Origin: CAZPXF01 sp964590945
Lineage (GTDB): Bacteria > Bacillota > Clostridia > Lachnospirales > Lachnospiraceae
DNA length: 13,745 nt
Reading direction: 5' to 3'
Assembly: GCA_964590945.1 (NCBI GenBank)
Contig: CAZPXF010000060.1
Location: 1-13,745, forward strand
Shown here: positions 7,240 to 13,745 of the stretch, piece after piece
How the letters are laid out: each line of letters starts with the position of its first letter
Numbering within the stretch: position 1 is the stretch's first letter
Notes under the pieces: generated by a model
Database searches by the model: none
The model's input: the letters and a program-made list of their open reading frames with translations, nothing else
What the model was told of the DNA's origin: nothing
Translations under genes and position numbers: made by a program

Positions 7240-8587
7240 ATCTCTCAAGGCCGTATATCCAGTTGGATCTGAGCAGATATATCAGAAATATGACGGAGCT
7301 GGACGCCCATGTGATCGGGTACGCCCAGAAGATCATATTGATCGTAGGGATGAACCTCAGAATAATTGTGATATAACCTACGCGTCCGATACACCAGAAG
7401 AGCAGCATGATAAACATTGGCACGGAGGATTTACCAGCCCCGCGCAGGATCGCGGCGATGCAATGTGAAAAGGCAAGGAGGAAGTAGAACAGTGTTTCCG
7501 TTCTTGCCTGTGCAGTTCCGAAGGCAATGACCTCAGGGGTTCTGTCAAAAGCTGCGATCAGCGCCGGAGCAGAAAAACAGATGCAGATGCCGATGATTTC
7601 GGCGATGGAAATGGAGCAGAGGATACCAAAGGCTGCTCCTTTTTTAGCGCGGTCGTATTTCTTTGCCCCAAGATTCTGTCCGATGAATGTTGTGAGCGCC
7701 AGAGAGAAGCAGGTGACAGGAAGGAAGCCAAATCCCTGAATCTTGGAATAGGAACCGCAGCCTGCGACTGCAAACTCGCCGAAACGGTTGATATTAGACT
7801 GGACAAATACATTTGCAATCGAAATAACCGAAGACTCGAGTCCGGCAGGGATGCCGTTGGATACGATCTGGCGCAGCATATCCGGATCTAATTGTATCTT
7901 CCCTGGATGGAAACGAAATTCCTCCGGACTTTTCATCAGCTGGCGCAGACAGAGAAGGGCGCTGAGCGCCTGCGAAATGACGGTCGCAAGAGCCGCTGAA
8001 CCAACGCCAAAGTGAAATACCGCAATAAAAATGATATCCAGGACAATATTTACAACTGACGAGACTGCAAGATAAATAAGCGGGTGACGGCTGTCCCCTG
8101 CGGCCTGAAGAATACCCACGAAAAAGTTATACATAACGAACGCCATCGAACCGGAGAAATAGATCCGGAAGTATGTAATAGAGTAAGGCAGGATTTCGGA
8201 CGGCGTACCCATCAGGATTAAAATATGCGGCGCGGCAATTACTCCGACTGCTGTCAGAAGAGCTCCGCAGATCAGACCAAAGCCGACCGCCGTATGGAGG
8301 GATTTTTGAAGGTATGAAGCATTCCGCGCGCCGAAGAATTTTGCGATAATGACGCTGGAGCCTGTCGCGACGCCGTTGAAAAAGCCGACGGTCAGAAAGA
8401 TCAGGCTGCCGGAGGAACTGACCGCGGCGAGAGCCGGGCTTCCCAGGAAATTTCCTACGATCAGGGAATCGGCCGTATTATAGAGCTGCTGGAAGAGATT
8501 TCCCCAAAAAAGCGGGATCGCAAAGGTTATGATATGTTTCCAGACAGGTCCTTCGGTCATAAGATTTAATTTAGTGTTCGATGCCAT
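7238..8587 (-). CDS. MATE-family multidrug efflux transporter
   Basis: A 449-aa integral membrane protein with about 12 hydrophobic helices, the usual size for MATE (NorM/DinF-type) exporters, which use Na+ or H+ gradients to expel cationic drugs or metabolites. The two MatE repeats are visible: the N-terminal entry sequence PLFWGNLFQQLYNTADSLIVG (about 25-45) and a second repeat starting near NGIPAGLESS (244-253). Paired repeat-end motifs ILQAAGDSRHP (159-169) and ILRGAGKSSVP (380-390) show the internal symmetry. The start is supported by AGGAAA (8600-8595) 7 bases upstream. It is transcribed divergently from the GTPase-nuclease gene. Substrate cannot be inferred. Confidence 0.93.
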   Translation of the reverse strand: MASNTKLNLMTEGPVWKHIITFAIPLFWGNLFQQLYNTADSLIVGNFLGSPALAAVSSSGSLIFLTVGFFNGVATGSSVIIAKFFGARNASYLQKSLHTAVGFGLICGALLTAVGVIAAPHILILMGTPSEILPYSITYFRIYFSGSMAFVMYNFFVGILQAAGDSRHPLIYLAVSSVVNIVLDIIFIAVFHFGVGSAALATVISQALSALLCLRQLMKSPEEFRFHPGKIQLDPDMLRQIVSNGIPAGLESSVISIANVFVQSNINRFGEFAVAGCGSYSKIQGFGFLPVTCFSLALTTFIGQNLGAKKYDRAKKGAAFGILCSISIAEIIGICICFSAPALIAAFDRTPEVIAFGTAQARTETLFYFLLAFSHCIAAILRGAGKSSVPMFIMLLFWCIGRVGYITIILRFIPTINMIFWAYPITWASSSVIFLIYLLRSNWIYGLER

Positions 8588-8638
8588 TCTTTTGTTTCCT
8601 TTCCAACCGGGTTTAAAAATAATCCATGCGTGTGATGA

Positions 8639-8660
8639 GCGCCGATACCGGCTCCGGCGC
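8639..8660. other. GC-rich hairpin in the MATE leader
   Basis: GCGCCG (8639-8644) and CGGCGC (8655-8660) form a 6-bp GC stem with a 10-base loop, within the roughly 100-base leader of the MATE mRNA. It lacks a following U-run. It could be incidental or affect leader folding. Confidence 0.3.
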
Positions 8661-8690
8661 GATGCTTTCCGGAAGAATCTTATTTCAAAT

Positions 8691-8724
8691 AGAATAACAC
8701 GGATTCCTCTTTCTGTGTTATGAT
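8691..8724. promoter_or_regulatory. Symmetric divergent promoter region with inverted repeat
   Basis: ATAACAC (8694-8700) and GTGTTAT (8715-8721) are inverted repeats; with a G-T pair the stem can reach 10 bp around an 8-base loop. Each arm contains an extended -10 element: TGTTATGAT on + (8716-8724) for the GTPase-nuclease gene, and TGTTATTCT on - (8699-8691) for the MATE gene. Neither has a recognisable -35. The arrangement suggests a shared control site for the divergent pair; the binding factor is unknown. Confidence 0.5.
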
Positions 8725-8768
8725 AAGGAATAAATTATTATGAACAGCAGTAGAAAGGGGTATTTTCT

Positions 8769-11486
8769 ATGGGAGATACGTCTGAAAATAAAACAATCAA
8801 GCATAAAAAACGTATTTGCGCGGGTCTGTTGGCTCATGTGGACGCGGGGAAGACTACCTTGTCGGAAAGTATGCTTTACGCAGCAGGCGCGATCCGGAAG
8901 ATGGGCCGGGTGGATAAAGGCGATGCTTTTCTTGACACGCATGAGCTGGAAAAGGAGCGTGGGATCACGATTTTTTCCAAGCAGGCGGTGCTGGAGCTTG
9001 GCGATAAGAGAATCACGCTTTTGGATACGCCGGGACATGTAGATTTTTCTGCGGAAATGGAGCGGACGCTTCAGGCGCTGGACTATGCGGTCCTGGTGAT
9101 CAGCGGCGCGGACGGCGTGCAGGGACATACCCTCACATTGTGGAAGCTGCTGGGGAAGTATGGCGTTCCGGCTTTTTTATTTATCAATAAGATGGATCAG
9201 GAAGGAAATGATAAAGACAAGTTGCTTTTGCAGGTACAGAGGGAGCTTGACGACGGGTGCGTTTGCTTTTCGGATGGGATGACGGATGAATTCTATGAAA
9301 ATATCGCCATGTGTGATGAGGCGGTTATGGAGAATTATCTGGAAAATGGAGCCGTAGAGGAATCGGAGATTTCAAGATTGATTCGGGAGCGCAGGCTTTT
9401 CCCGTGTTATTTTGGGTCTGCACTTCGCAATGACGGCGTACAGGAATTTATGGACGGACTTCAGAGATATACGGAGATGCCGTCCTATCCGAAGGAATTC
9501 GGGGCGAGGGTGTTTAAGATCGTTCGGGACGAGCAGGGAAACCGGCTGACGTATTTGAAAATAACGGGAGGAACTCTCAAGGTTCGTGATATATTGAAAA
9601 AAGAAGATGCATGGGAGGAGAAGGTCAATCAGATCCGCATTTATTCCGGAGAGAAATACGAAGCTGTGCCGGAGGTATATGCGGGAGATATCTGTGCTGT
9701 AACGGGACTTTCTGTTACACGTCCGGGCGAAGGACTTGGCGTAGAGGCAGGGGCGTCGGCGCCTGTGCTGGAGCCGGTTCTGACTTATCGGATCATCCTG
9801 CCGGACGGAGTTGACGCGGCGATGGTGCTTCCTAAATTCCGGTTACTTGAGGAGGAAGAGCCGGAGCTTCATATCGTTTGGAACGAGACGCTGAAGGAGA
9901 TCCAGGTTCAGATCATGGGGGAAGTGCAGCTCGAGATTTTAAAGCGCCTGATCAAGGAGCGGTTCGGCATGGACGTATCCTTTGATGCCGGAAGTATCGT
10001 ATATAAAGAAACGATTGCAAATGTTGTAGAGGGCGTCGGCCATTTCGAGCCGCTCCGCCACTATGCAGAGGTGCATCTGTTACTGGAGCCGGGAGAGCGG
10101 GGCAGCGGTATGCAGTTCCTGACGGACTGCAGCGAGGATATCCTGGATAAAAACTGGCAGAGGCTGATTTTGACACATCTGATGGAACGACGCCATAAAG
10201 GGGTGCTGACAGGAGCAGAACTGACGGATGCAAAGATCACATTGAAGTCCGGGCGTGCGCATCCGAAGCACACGGAGGGCGGAGATTTCCGTCAGGCGAC
10301 GTATCGCGCAGTCCGTCAGGGACTGATGCAGGCGGAGTCTGTGCTTTTGGAGCCATGGTATGATTTTCGTCTGGAAGTGCCGGAAACTATGATCGGCAGG
10401 GCTATGACGGATATTGAACAGAGACATGGAACCATGGATCCTCCGGATCGCAATGGAGAGATGGCGGTTCTCACGGGTTCCGCACCGGTATCTGCGATGA
10501 GGGGATATTCCCTTGAGGTTGCGGCATATACAAGAGGACGGGGACATATTTTCTGCACATTGAAAGGCTACGATATTTGCCATGACGCGGCGAGGGTCGT
10601 GAAGGAAAAGGGTTATGATCCGGAGCTTGATTTCTGGAATCCCTCGGATTCTGTATTTTGTTCTCATGGAAGCGGAATCTCCGTAAGATGGGATCAGGTG
10701 ACCCGGTATATGCATCTGGAAAGTATTTTGACTGCAAAAAAGAAGACGCCTGGGGGACTGGAAACAGGCAGGCTTGTAATGCGGGAAGCGCCGACAGAAG
10801 AGGAATGGATCGACTCGGAGGAGGTTGACCGGATTCTGGATCAGACATTTAACGCAAACAGACGTGAGAAGACGGACATGAAACGCGGACTGAAAAAGAA
10901 GAAATCTGCGGAGCCGGTTTACAGGACTTTTGGAAAAGCAAAGGAGCAGGAGAAACAGAAAGAATATTTGCTTGTGGATGGATATAATGTCATTTATGCC
11001 TGGGAGGATCTGACGGAGCTTGCCAAAGTAAATCTGGCGGGGGCCAGAGGAAAGCTTTTGGACATCCTCTGTAACTATCAGGCGTCAAGGGGATGCGAAC
11101 TGATTGCTGTGTTTGACGCATATCGCGTGAAGGGGCATGAGACGGAGTATTACGATTATCATAACATTCACGTTGTATTTACAAAGGAGGCGGAGACGGC
11201 AGACCAGTATATAGAGAAATTTGCTCATGAAAACAGCCGTAAATACCACGTGACCGTTGCTACATCGGACGGCGTGGAGCAGGTTATCATTATGGGGCAG
11301 GGATGCGAGCTTATTTCTTCCAGAGAGCTTCGGGAAAATATAAAGATCGCCGACCAGAAGATGAAAGAGGCTTATCCGGTGCAGATGGAAGGGAATAAGA
11401 CCTATCTGCTGGATTCATTCAGTCTGAAGGAAAAAGAAAAGCTGGCGGATGGGAACGCTGATAAAGCATCAAAAATAATGAATTAA
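8769..11486 (+). CDS. Tet(M)/EF-G-like translational GTPase fused to Rae1/YacP-like NYN ribonuclease
   Basis: A 905-aa protein, about 260 aa longer than Tet(M). Residues 15-~240 are the G domain: AHVDAGKTT (22-30), RGITI (64-68), DTPGH (86-90), NKMD (140-143), GSA (216-218). Domains II-V follow to ~655, including QIMGEVQLEIL (381-391) and a domain V ending near TRGRGHIFCTLKGY (588-601). The layout fits Tet(M)-type ribosomal protection proteins more than housekeeping EF-G, but the Tet(M) YSPVS loop is replaced by an AHPKHTEGGDF segment (497-507). A basic linker (~690-730) leads to a complete NYN domain (732-~880) close to Bacillus Rae1/YacP: LLVDGYNVI (734-742), FDAYRVKG (782-789), FTKEAETADQYIEK (804-817) and ATSDGVEQ (831-838), with candidate acidic residues D737, D783, E809, D812 and D834. 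Rae1 cuts mRNA in the ribosomal A site. AAAGGGG (8754-8760) lies 8 bases before the ATG. A GTPase-guided A-site nuclease is inferred; the substrate and any role in drug resistance are unproven. Confidence 0.92.
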   Translation: MGDTSENKTIKHKKRICAGLLAHVDAGKTTLSESMLYAAGAIRKMGRVDKGDAFLDTHELEKERGITIFSKQAVLELGDKRITLLDTPGHVDFSAEMERTLQALDYAVLVISGADGVQGHTLTLWKLLGKYGVPAFLFINKMDQEGNDKDKLLLQVQRELDDGCVCFSDGMTDEFYENIAMCDEAVMENYLENGAVEESEISRLIRERRLFPCYFGSALRNDGVQEFMDGLQRYTEMPSYPKEFGARVFKIVRDEQGNRLTYLKITGGTLKVRDILKKEDAWEEKVNQIRIYSGEKYEAVPEVYAGDICAVTGLSVTRPGEGLGVEAGASAPVLEPVLTYRIILPDGVDAAMVLPKFRLLEEEEPELHIVWNETLKEIQVQIMGEVQLEILKRLIKERFGMDVSFDAGSIVYKETIANVVEGVGHFEPLRHYAEVHLLLEPGERGSGMQFLTDCSEDILDKNWQRLILTHLMERRHKGVLTGAELTDAKITLKSGRAHPKHTEGGDFRQATYRAVRQGLMQAESVLLEPWYDFRLEVPETMIGRAMTDIEQRHGTMDPPDRNGEMAVLTGSAPVSAMRGYSLEVAAYTRGRGHIFCTLKGYDICHDAARVVKEKGYDPELDFWNPSDSVFCSHGSGISVRWDQVTRYMHLESILTAKKKTPGGLETGRLVMREAPTEEEWIDSEEVDRILDQTFNANRREKTDMKRGLKKKKSAEPVYRTFGKAKEQEKQKEYLLVDGYNVIYAWEDLTELAKVNLAGARGKLLDILCNYQASRGCELIAVFDAYRVKGHETEYYDYHNIHVVFTKEAETADQYIEKFAHENSRKYHVTVATSDGVEQVIIMGQGCELISSRELRENIKIADQKMKEAYPVQMEGNKTYLLDSFSLKEKEKLADGNADKASKIMN

Positions 11487-11539
11487 AATATCAAAAAAAT
11501 AAATTTATAATTCCTAAAAGGAATGTTTCATGCTATAAT
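11483..11539 (+). promoter_or_regulatory. Two candidate promoters of the aminotransferase gene
   Basis: Candidate 1: TTAAAA (11483-11488), 17 bp, TATAAT (11506-11511). Candidate 2: TTCCTA (11511-11516), 17 bp, then an extended -10 TGCTATAAT (11531-11539). A perfect short hairpin, ATTCCT-AAA-AGGAAT (11510-11524), sits between the two -10 boxes. Both lie upstream of the preferred start codon at 11589. Confidence 0.55.
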
Positions 11540-11588
11540 CAGTTACAGAGAAAAACAGATCTGGGAATTAATGGACAGGAGAAAGATT

Positions 11589-12767
11589 ATGACGATACTG
11601 AATAAGACAATCGAGGCGCTGCAGCCGTCCAAATCCATAATATTTATGGCAAAGGCCAAAGAGATGCAGGCGGTGAATCCGGAGGTTATCAATCTTGCGG
11701 GCGGCGAGCCGGATTTTGATACGCCGGTTCGAATCTGCGAGGAAGCATATAAGCAGATGATGGCAGGATATACCCATTATACATCCGGAACAGGTATTCC
11801 GGAGCTGCGGGAAAAGATTGCGAAGAAGCTCCTCGTCGAAAATGGATGCAGTTATTCGGCGGATGATATTTTGGTAACGCCGGGAGGAAAGTTTGCAATA
11901 TATCTCGCCGTAAGGAGCGTTGTGAATCCGGGGGATGAGGTGATCTACCTTGAGCCGGGATGGGTTTCGTATCCATCGATCATTGAGGCGTCCCAGGGGA
12001 TCCCGGTACCGGTACGGCTGAAATTTTCGGAGGGATTTGCCCTTAAACTGGAGGAGCTGGAAGAAAAGACGACCGGGAAGACGAAGCTTATCATCATAAA
12101 TTATCCGAACAATCCGACAGGCAAGGTGCTCGGACATGAGGATGCGGAAATACTGGCAGAGTATATGCGCAGACATCCGGATATTCTGATGCTGACAGAT
12201 GAGATTTACGAGAGAATTGTATATACAGGCTATCAGACCGTAAGTATGGCGTCTTATGTGGATCTGAAGGATCGTGTCATGACTGTCAATGGCTTTTCCA
12301 AAAGCTGCGCAATGACGGGATGGCGTCTCGGATATGTAGCCGCATCTGCCTGGATCCGCAAGGCTATGACGAAATTGTATCAGCATACATTGTCCTGTGT
12401 CAGCGGATTTATCCAGAAGGCTGCAATAGTTGCGCTGGACTGTAATGATGAGATCGAGGAGATGCGCGTCCAGTATGAACACAGAAAGGAATTATTTATC
12501 GGCGGTCTCAATGAGATCGAGGGCGTGGAGTGCAGTATGCCGGAAGGAGCTTTCTATGCCTGGGTGAAATTTGATCTGCCGGGACTGGATTCGGAGGGCG
12601 TATGCAATTATCTTTTGAGTGAAGCTCTTGTTGTAGGCGTTCCGGGGGATGCGTATGGAAGCGACGAGGTGTGCGTCAGATTTTCATTTGCGGCGGCAGA
12701 GACGGAGCTTGAAAAGGCAGTAAAACGGATTAAGTCGGCTGTCGATAAATACCGGGCAAATCTATAG
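11589..12767 (+). CDS. Class I/II PLP-dependent aminotransferase (aspartate-type)
   Basis: A 392-aa fold-type I aminotransferase from the preferred start; the frame is open to an ATG at 11523. I chose 11589 because AGGAG (11577-11581) sits 7 bases before it, an extended -10 box (11531-11539) falls inside the longer version, and the family normally begins about 35 residues before INLAGGEPDFDTP (34-46). Other motifs: NYPNNPTG (171-178), TDEIYERI (203-210) with D204 and Y207, the PLP lysine K238 in GFSKSCAMTGWRLGY, and the carboxylate-binding R364 (VRFSFA). It transfers amino groups between an amino acid and a 2-oxo acid in the cytoplasm. The sequence resembles bacterial aspartate aminotransferases, but aromatic or other substrates cannot be excluded. 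It is a single-gene unit closed by a terminator. Confidence 0.93.
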   Translation: MTILNKTIEALQPSKSIIFMAKAKEMQAVNPEVINLAGGEPDFDTPVRICEEAYKQMMAGYTHYTSGTGIPELREKIAKKLLVENGCSYSADDILVTPGGKFAIYLAVRSVVNPGDEVIYLEPGWVSYPSIIEASQGIPVPVRLKFSEGFALKLEELEEKTTGKTKLIIINYPNNPTGKVLGHEDAEILAEYMRRHPDILMLTDEIYERIVYTGYQTVSMASYVDLKDRVMTVNGFSKSCAMTGWRLGYVAASAWIRKAMTKLYQHTLSCVSGFIQKAAIVALDCNDEIEEMRVQYEHRKELFIGGLNEIEGVECSMPEGAFYAWVKFDLPGLDSEGVCNYLLSEALVVGVPGDAYGSDEVCVRFSFAAAETELEKAVKRIKSAVDKYRANL

Positions 12768-12800
12768 AAAATACGAAATACGGAAGCATAAATAAGATGC

Positions 12801-12837
12801 AAAAAGAGGTTCGCGTGGTGATCACGAACCTCTTTTT
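12801..12837 (+). terminator. Intrinsic terminator after the aminotransferase
   Basis: AAAAAGAGGTTCG (12801-12813) pairs perfectly with CGAACCTCTTTTT (12825-12837), leaving an 11-base loop. The GC-rich upper stem and trailing T-run on both strands make a strong, possibly bidirectional, Rho-independent terminator 33 bases after the stop codon. Confidence 0.9.
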
Positions 12838-13184
12838 AAAGGATACAGATATTTGATTTTATAAGGATAGTTAAGACTATAAGCAGTTAGCCTCAACTAA
12901 TATATACTATAGCATATAGTTAATGAGAATGCAACATGTTTTTTGATAAATTTTTAAAAGTTTAATATTTAAAAGTTTCAGGAGTTTAATCTCAGGGTTT
13001 AGTGATGCCAACAATATTCTGGCACTGTCAATCGGAATGCATAACACAATGAGAAAATATATAAAATATCGCATGGACGCATTGATCATTAACGAGATAA
13101 ACAGATATGATGTGAAAGTGCATAAATATATATGGACGCCGCTTAAATAAAAGCCTTACAAGCTTTAAATAAGAGGCGTCGCCA
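12838..13184. other. AT-rich intergenic region with short repeats and a possible gene remnant
   Basis: No convincing gene. It holds two direct copies of TTTAAAAGTTT (12953-12963 and 12968-12978, 15-bp period), with a related AGTTTAAT at 12983-12990; a symmetric AT-rich stretch near 12895-12922; and two copies of ATGGACGC (13073-13080 and 13132-13139). On the + strand a frame stays open from 12950 to 13150; its first ATG is at 13037 and would give a 37-aa peptide rich in Ile, Lys and Tyr with no convincing ribosome binding site. I do not recognise it; it may be a decayed gene end. The region separates a housekeeping gene from the integrase-like gene. Confidence 0.5.
13135..13180 (-). terminator. 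Possible hairpin terminator downstream of the integrase-like gene
   Basis: GACGCC (13135-13140) and GGCGTC (13175-13180) are inverted repeats enclosing an inner pair AAAGC/GCTTT (13150-13154, 13162-13166). On the - strand the structure follows the stop codon of the 147-aa gene by a few bases. No strong U-run follows, so the role is tentative. Confidence 0.35.
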
Positions 13185-13628
13185 TCAAAAGAAGTAATAA
13201 AATGGATTTGGTTCATCAGGATCATTATATAAAGCACAATCGTTCTGCCAGGTTTCCATTCCATTCTTGATTCTGGAACATAAGAATTCATAATCCTTCT
13301 TTTTCACAATCTCATGATCCTTCATGCATTTGTAAAACTTTTTAATGCTTGCTGCCGTGCTCTTTATATTCCCGGGTGTAGACCACATACATTTGCGTAT
13401 GAAGAAATCGCCAAGGAAGGAATCGATCCTTTCTATACCGTAGTCTATCGAGAGGGGTTCCTCATGCAGAAGGAAGTCATTTATATAGAAGTCAACATTG
13501 AACAAATGCCTCTTAATGGTGTTGGCCTTAAGACCATCTGCAATCAGGGTATGTTCAAAAAGATCGAGATACTCGCTGTTCTTTGCCATTATCTTATCAC
13601 ACATGTTGCTGTAATCATCGTAATTCAT
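13185..13628 (-). CDS. Stand-alone integrase N-terminal (SAM-like core-binding) domain protein
   Basis: A 147-aa protein that resembles only the N-terminal core-binding domain of tyrosine recombinases: a first helix YLDLFEHTLIADGLKANTIK (20-39), HLFNVDFYINDFL (41-53), then STAASIKKFYKCMKDHEIV (90-108). The catalytic domain with the R-H-R-Y residues is absent, and the frame ends naturally at ...NPFYYFF, so it looks complete rather than cut. I have an impression of similar short 'recombinase' proteins in clostridia but cannot verify it. It could bind DNA without cutting, as a regulator or accessory factor. The start has GAAGGG (13646-13641) 12 bases upstream, a little far. A good promoter precedes it. 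It is more AT-rich than its neighbours, which may hint at transfer. Confidence 0.72.
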   Translation of the reverse strand: MNYDDYSNMCDKIMAKNSEYLDLFEHTLIADGLKANTIKRHLFNVDFYINDFLLHEEPLSIDYGIERIDSFLGDFFIRKCMWSTPGNIKSTAASIKKFYKCMKDHEIVKKKDYEFLCSRIKNGMETWQNDCALYNDPDEPNPFYYFF

Positions 13629-13662
13629 AAATATACTTTTCCCTTCTATTGTAGATACTTTT

Positions 13663-13693
13663 ATTATACAGTATACGAATGTACTTGCAAGTA
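13663..13693 (-). promoter_or_regulatory. Promoter with overlapping palindrome for the integrase-like gene
   Basis: On the - strand TTGCAA (13690-13685) and TATAAT (13668-13663) are spaced by 16 bp. The 12-bp palindrome TACTTGCAAGTA (13682-13693) covers the -35, and GTATAC (13671-13676) lies in the spacer next to the -10. The symmetry suggests an operator, possibly for the gene's own DNA-binding product. Confidence 0.6.
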
Positions 13694-13704
13694 TAAATTG
13701 TAAG

Positions 13705-13731
13705 ATTGACAGAGATCATTGACAGGGAATC
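13705..13731. repeat. Imperfect tandem direct repeat at the window end
   Basis: ATTGACAGAGATC (13705-13717) is followed at once by ATTGACAGGGAATC (13718-13731). Each copy contains TTGACA, so one may also be the -35 of a + strand promoter whose -10 would lie beyond the window. Confidence 0.45.
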
Positions 13732-13745
13732 TCTAATACTTAAAA

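Noticed and set aside
8740..8768. Possible Tet(M)-style leader peptide for attenuation before the GTPase-nuclease gene
   Set aside because: The ATG at 8740 opens a long frame overlapping the gene, not a short leader, and no terminator/antiterminator pair is visible in the 45 bases between promoter and start.
8769..11486. Housekeeping elongation factor G (fusA)
   Set aside because: Domain layout and sequence fit the Tet(M)-like branch, the C-terminus carries an NYN domain, and there are no str-operon ribosomal protein genes nearby.
11568..12482. Long - strand open frame of 304 codons inside the aminotransferase
   Set aside because: Antisense shadow of a firmly identified gene.
12953..12990. 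CRISPR-like or plasmid iteron array
   Set aside because: Only two full copies at 15-bp spacing plus a partial one, with no spacers, no cas genes and no replication gene.
13028..13291. - strand frame of 87 codons downstream of and overlapping the integrase-like gene
   Set aside because: It overlaps the integrase-like gene in another frame, has no visible ribosome binding site and resembles no family.

Overview
The window reads as chromosomal DNA of a low-to-mid GC Gram-positive Firmicute, most likely a gut clostridium of the Lachnospiraceae type. This is an inference from strong AGGAGG-like ribosome binding sites, consensus TTGACA/TATAAT promoters and the flavour of the proteins; there is no rRNA or marker gene to fix the taxon. 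All large genes are intact. Most lie on the + strand; a MATE transporter and a small integrase-like gene lie on the - strand.

Layout. 26-1531: a fused PD-(D/E)XK-like nuclease and superfamily 1 (DUF2075-type) helicase/ATPase. 1565-5839: a TetR-type regulator, with a consensus promoter overlapped by a perfect 28-bp palindrome, followed by two half-transporter ABC genes that overlap by 8 bp and probably form a heterodimer. A second GTTAG/CTAAC palindrome and a long hairpin sit between regulator and transporter. 5857-6407: a small HD-domain phosphohydrolase with its own promoter. 6516-7185: uracil phosphoribosyltransferase (upp). 7238-8587 (-): a MATE/NorM-family efflux protein, convergent with upp across a hairpin. 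8769-11486: a 905-aa Tet(M)/EF-G-like translational GTPase fused at its C-terminus to a complete Rae1/YacP-like NYN ribonuclease domain. This is the most remarkable gene here. It diverges from the MATE gene, and an inverted repeat between them carries a face-to-face extended -10 element on each strand. 11589-12767: a class I PLP aminotransferase closed by a strong intrinsic terminator. 12838-13184: AT-rich DNA with short tandem repeats, hairpins and possibly a gene remnant. 13185-13628 (-): a 147-aa protein resembling only the N-terminal core-binding domain of tyrosine recombinases, with its own promoter.

How the genes relate. TetR and the ABC pair look like one regulated export or uptake module. 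HD protein, upp and aminotransferase look like separate housekeeping units. The GTPase-nuclease fusion suggests a single polypeptide that could enter the ribosomal A site (GTPase half) and cut mRNA there (Rae1-like half). Its tetracycline-contact loop differs from Tet(M), so a plain 'tetracycline resistance' label is not supported. The right end looks like a small accessory patch.
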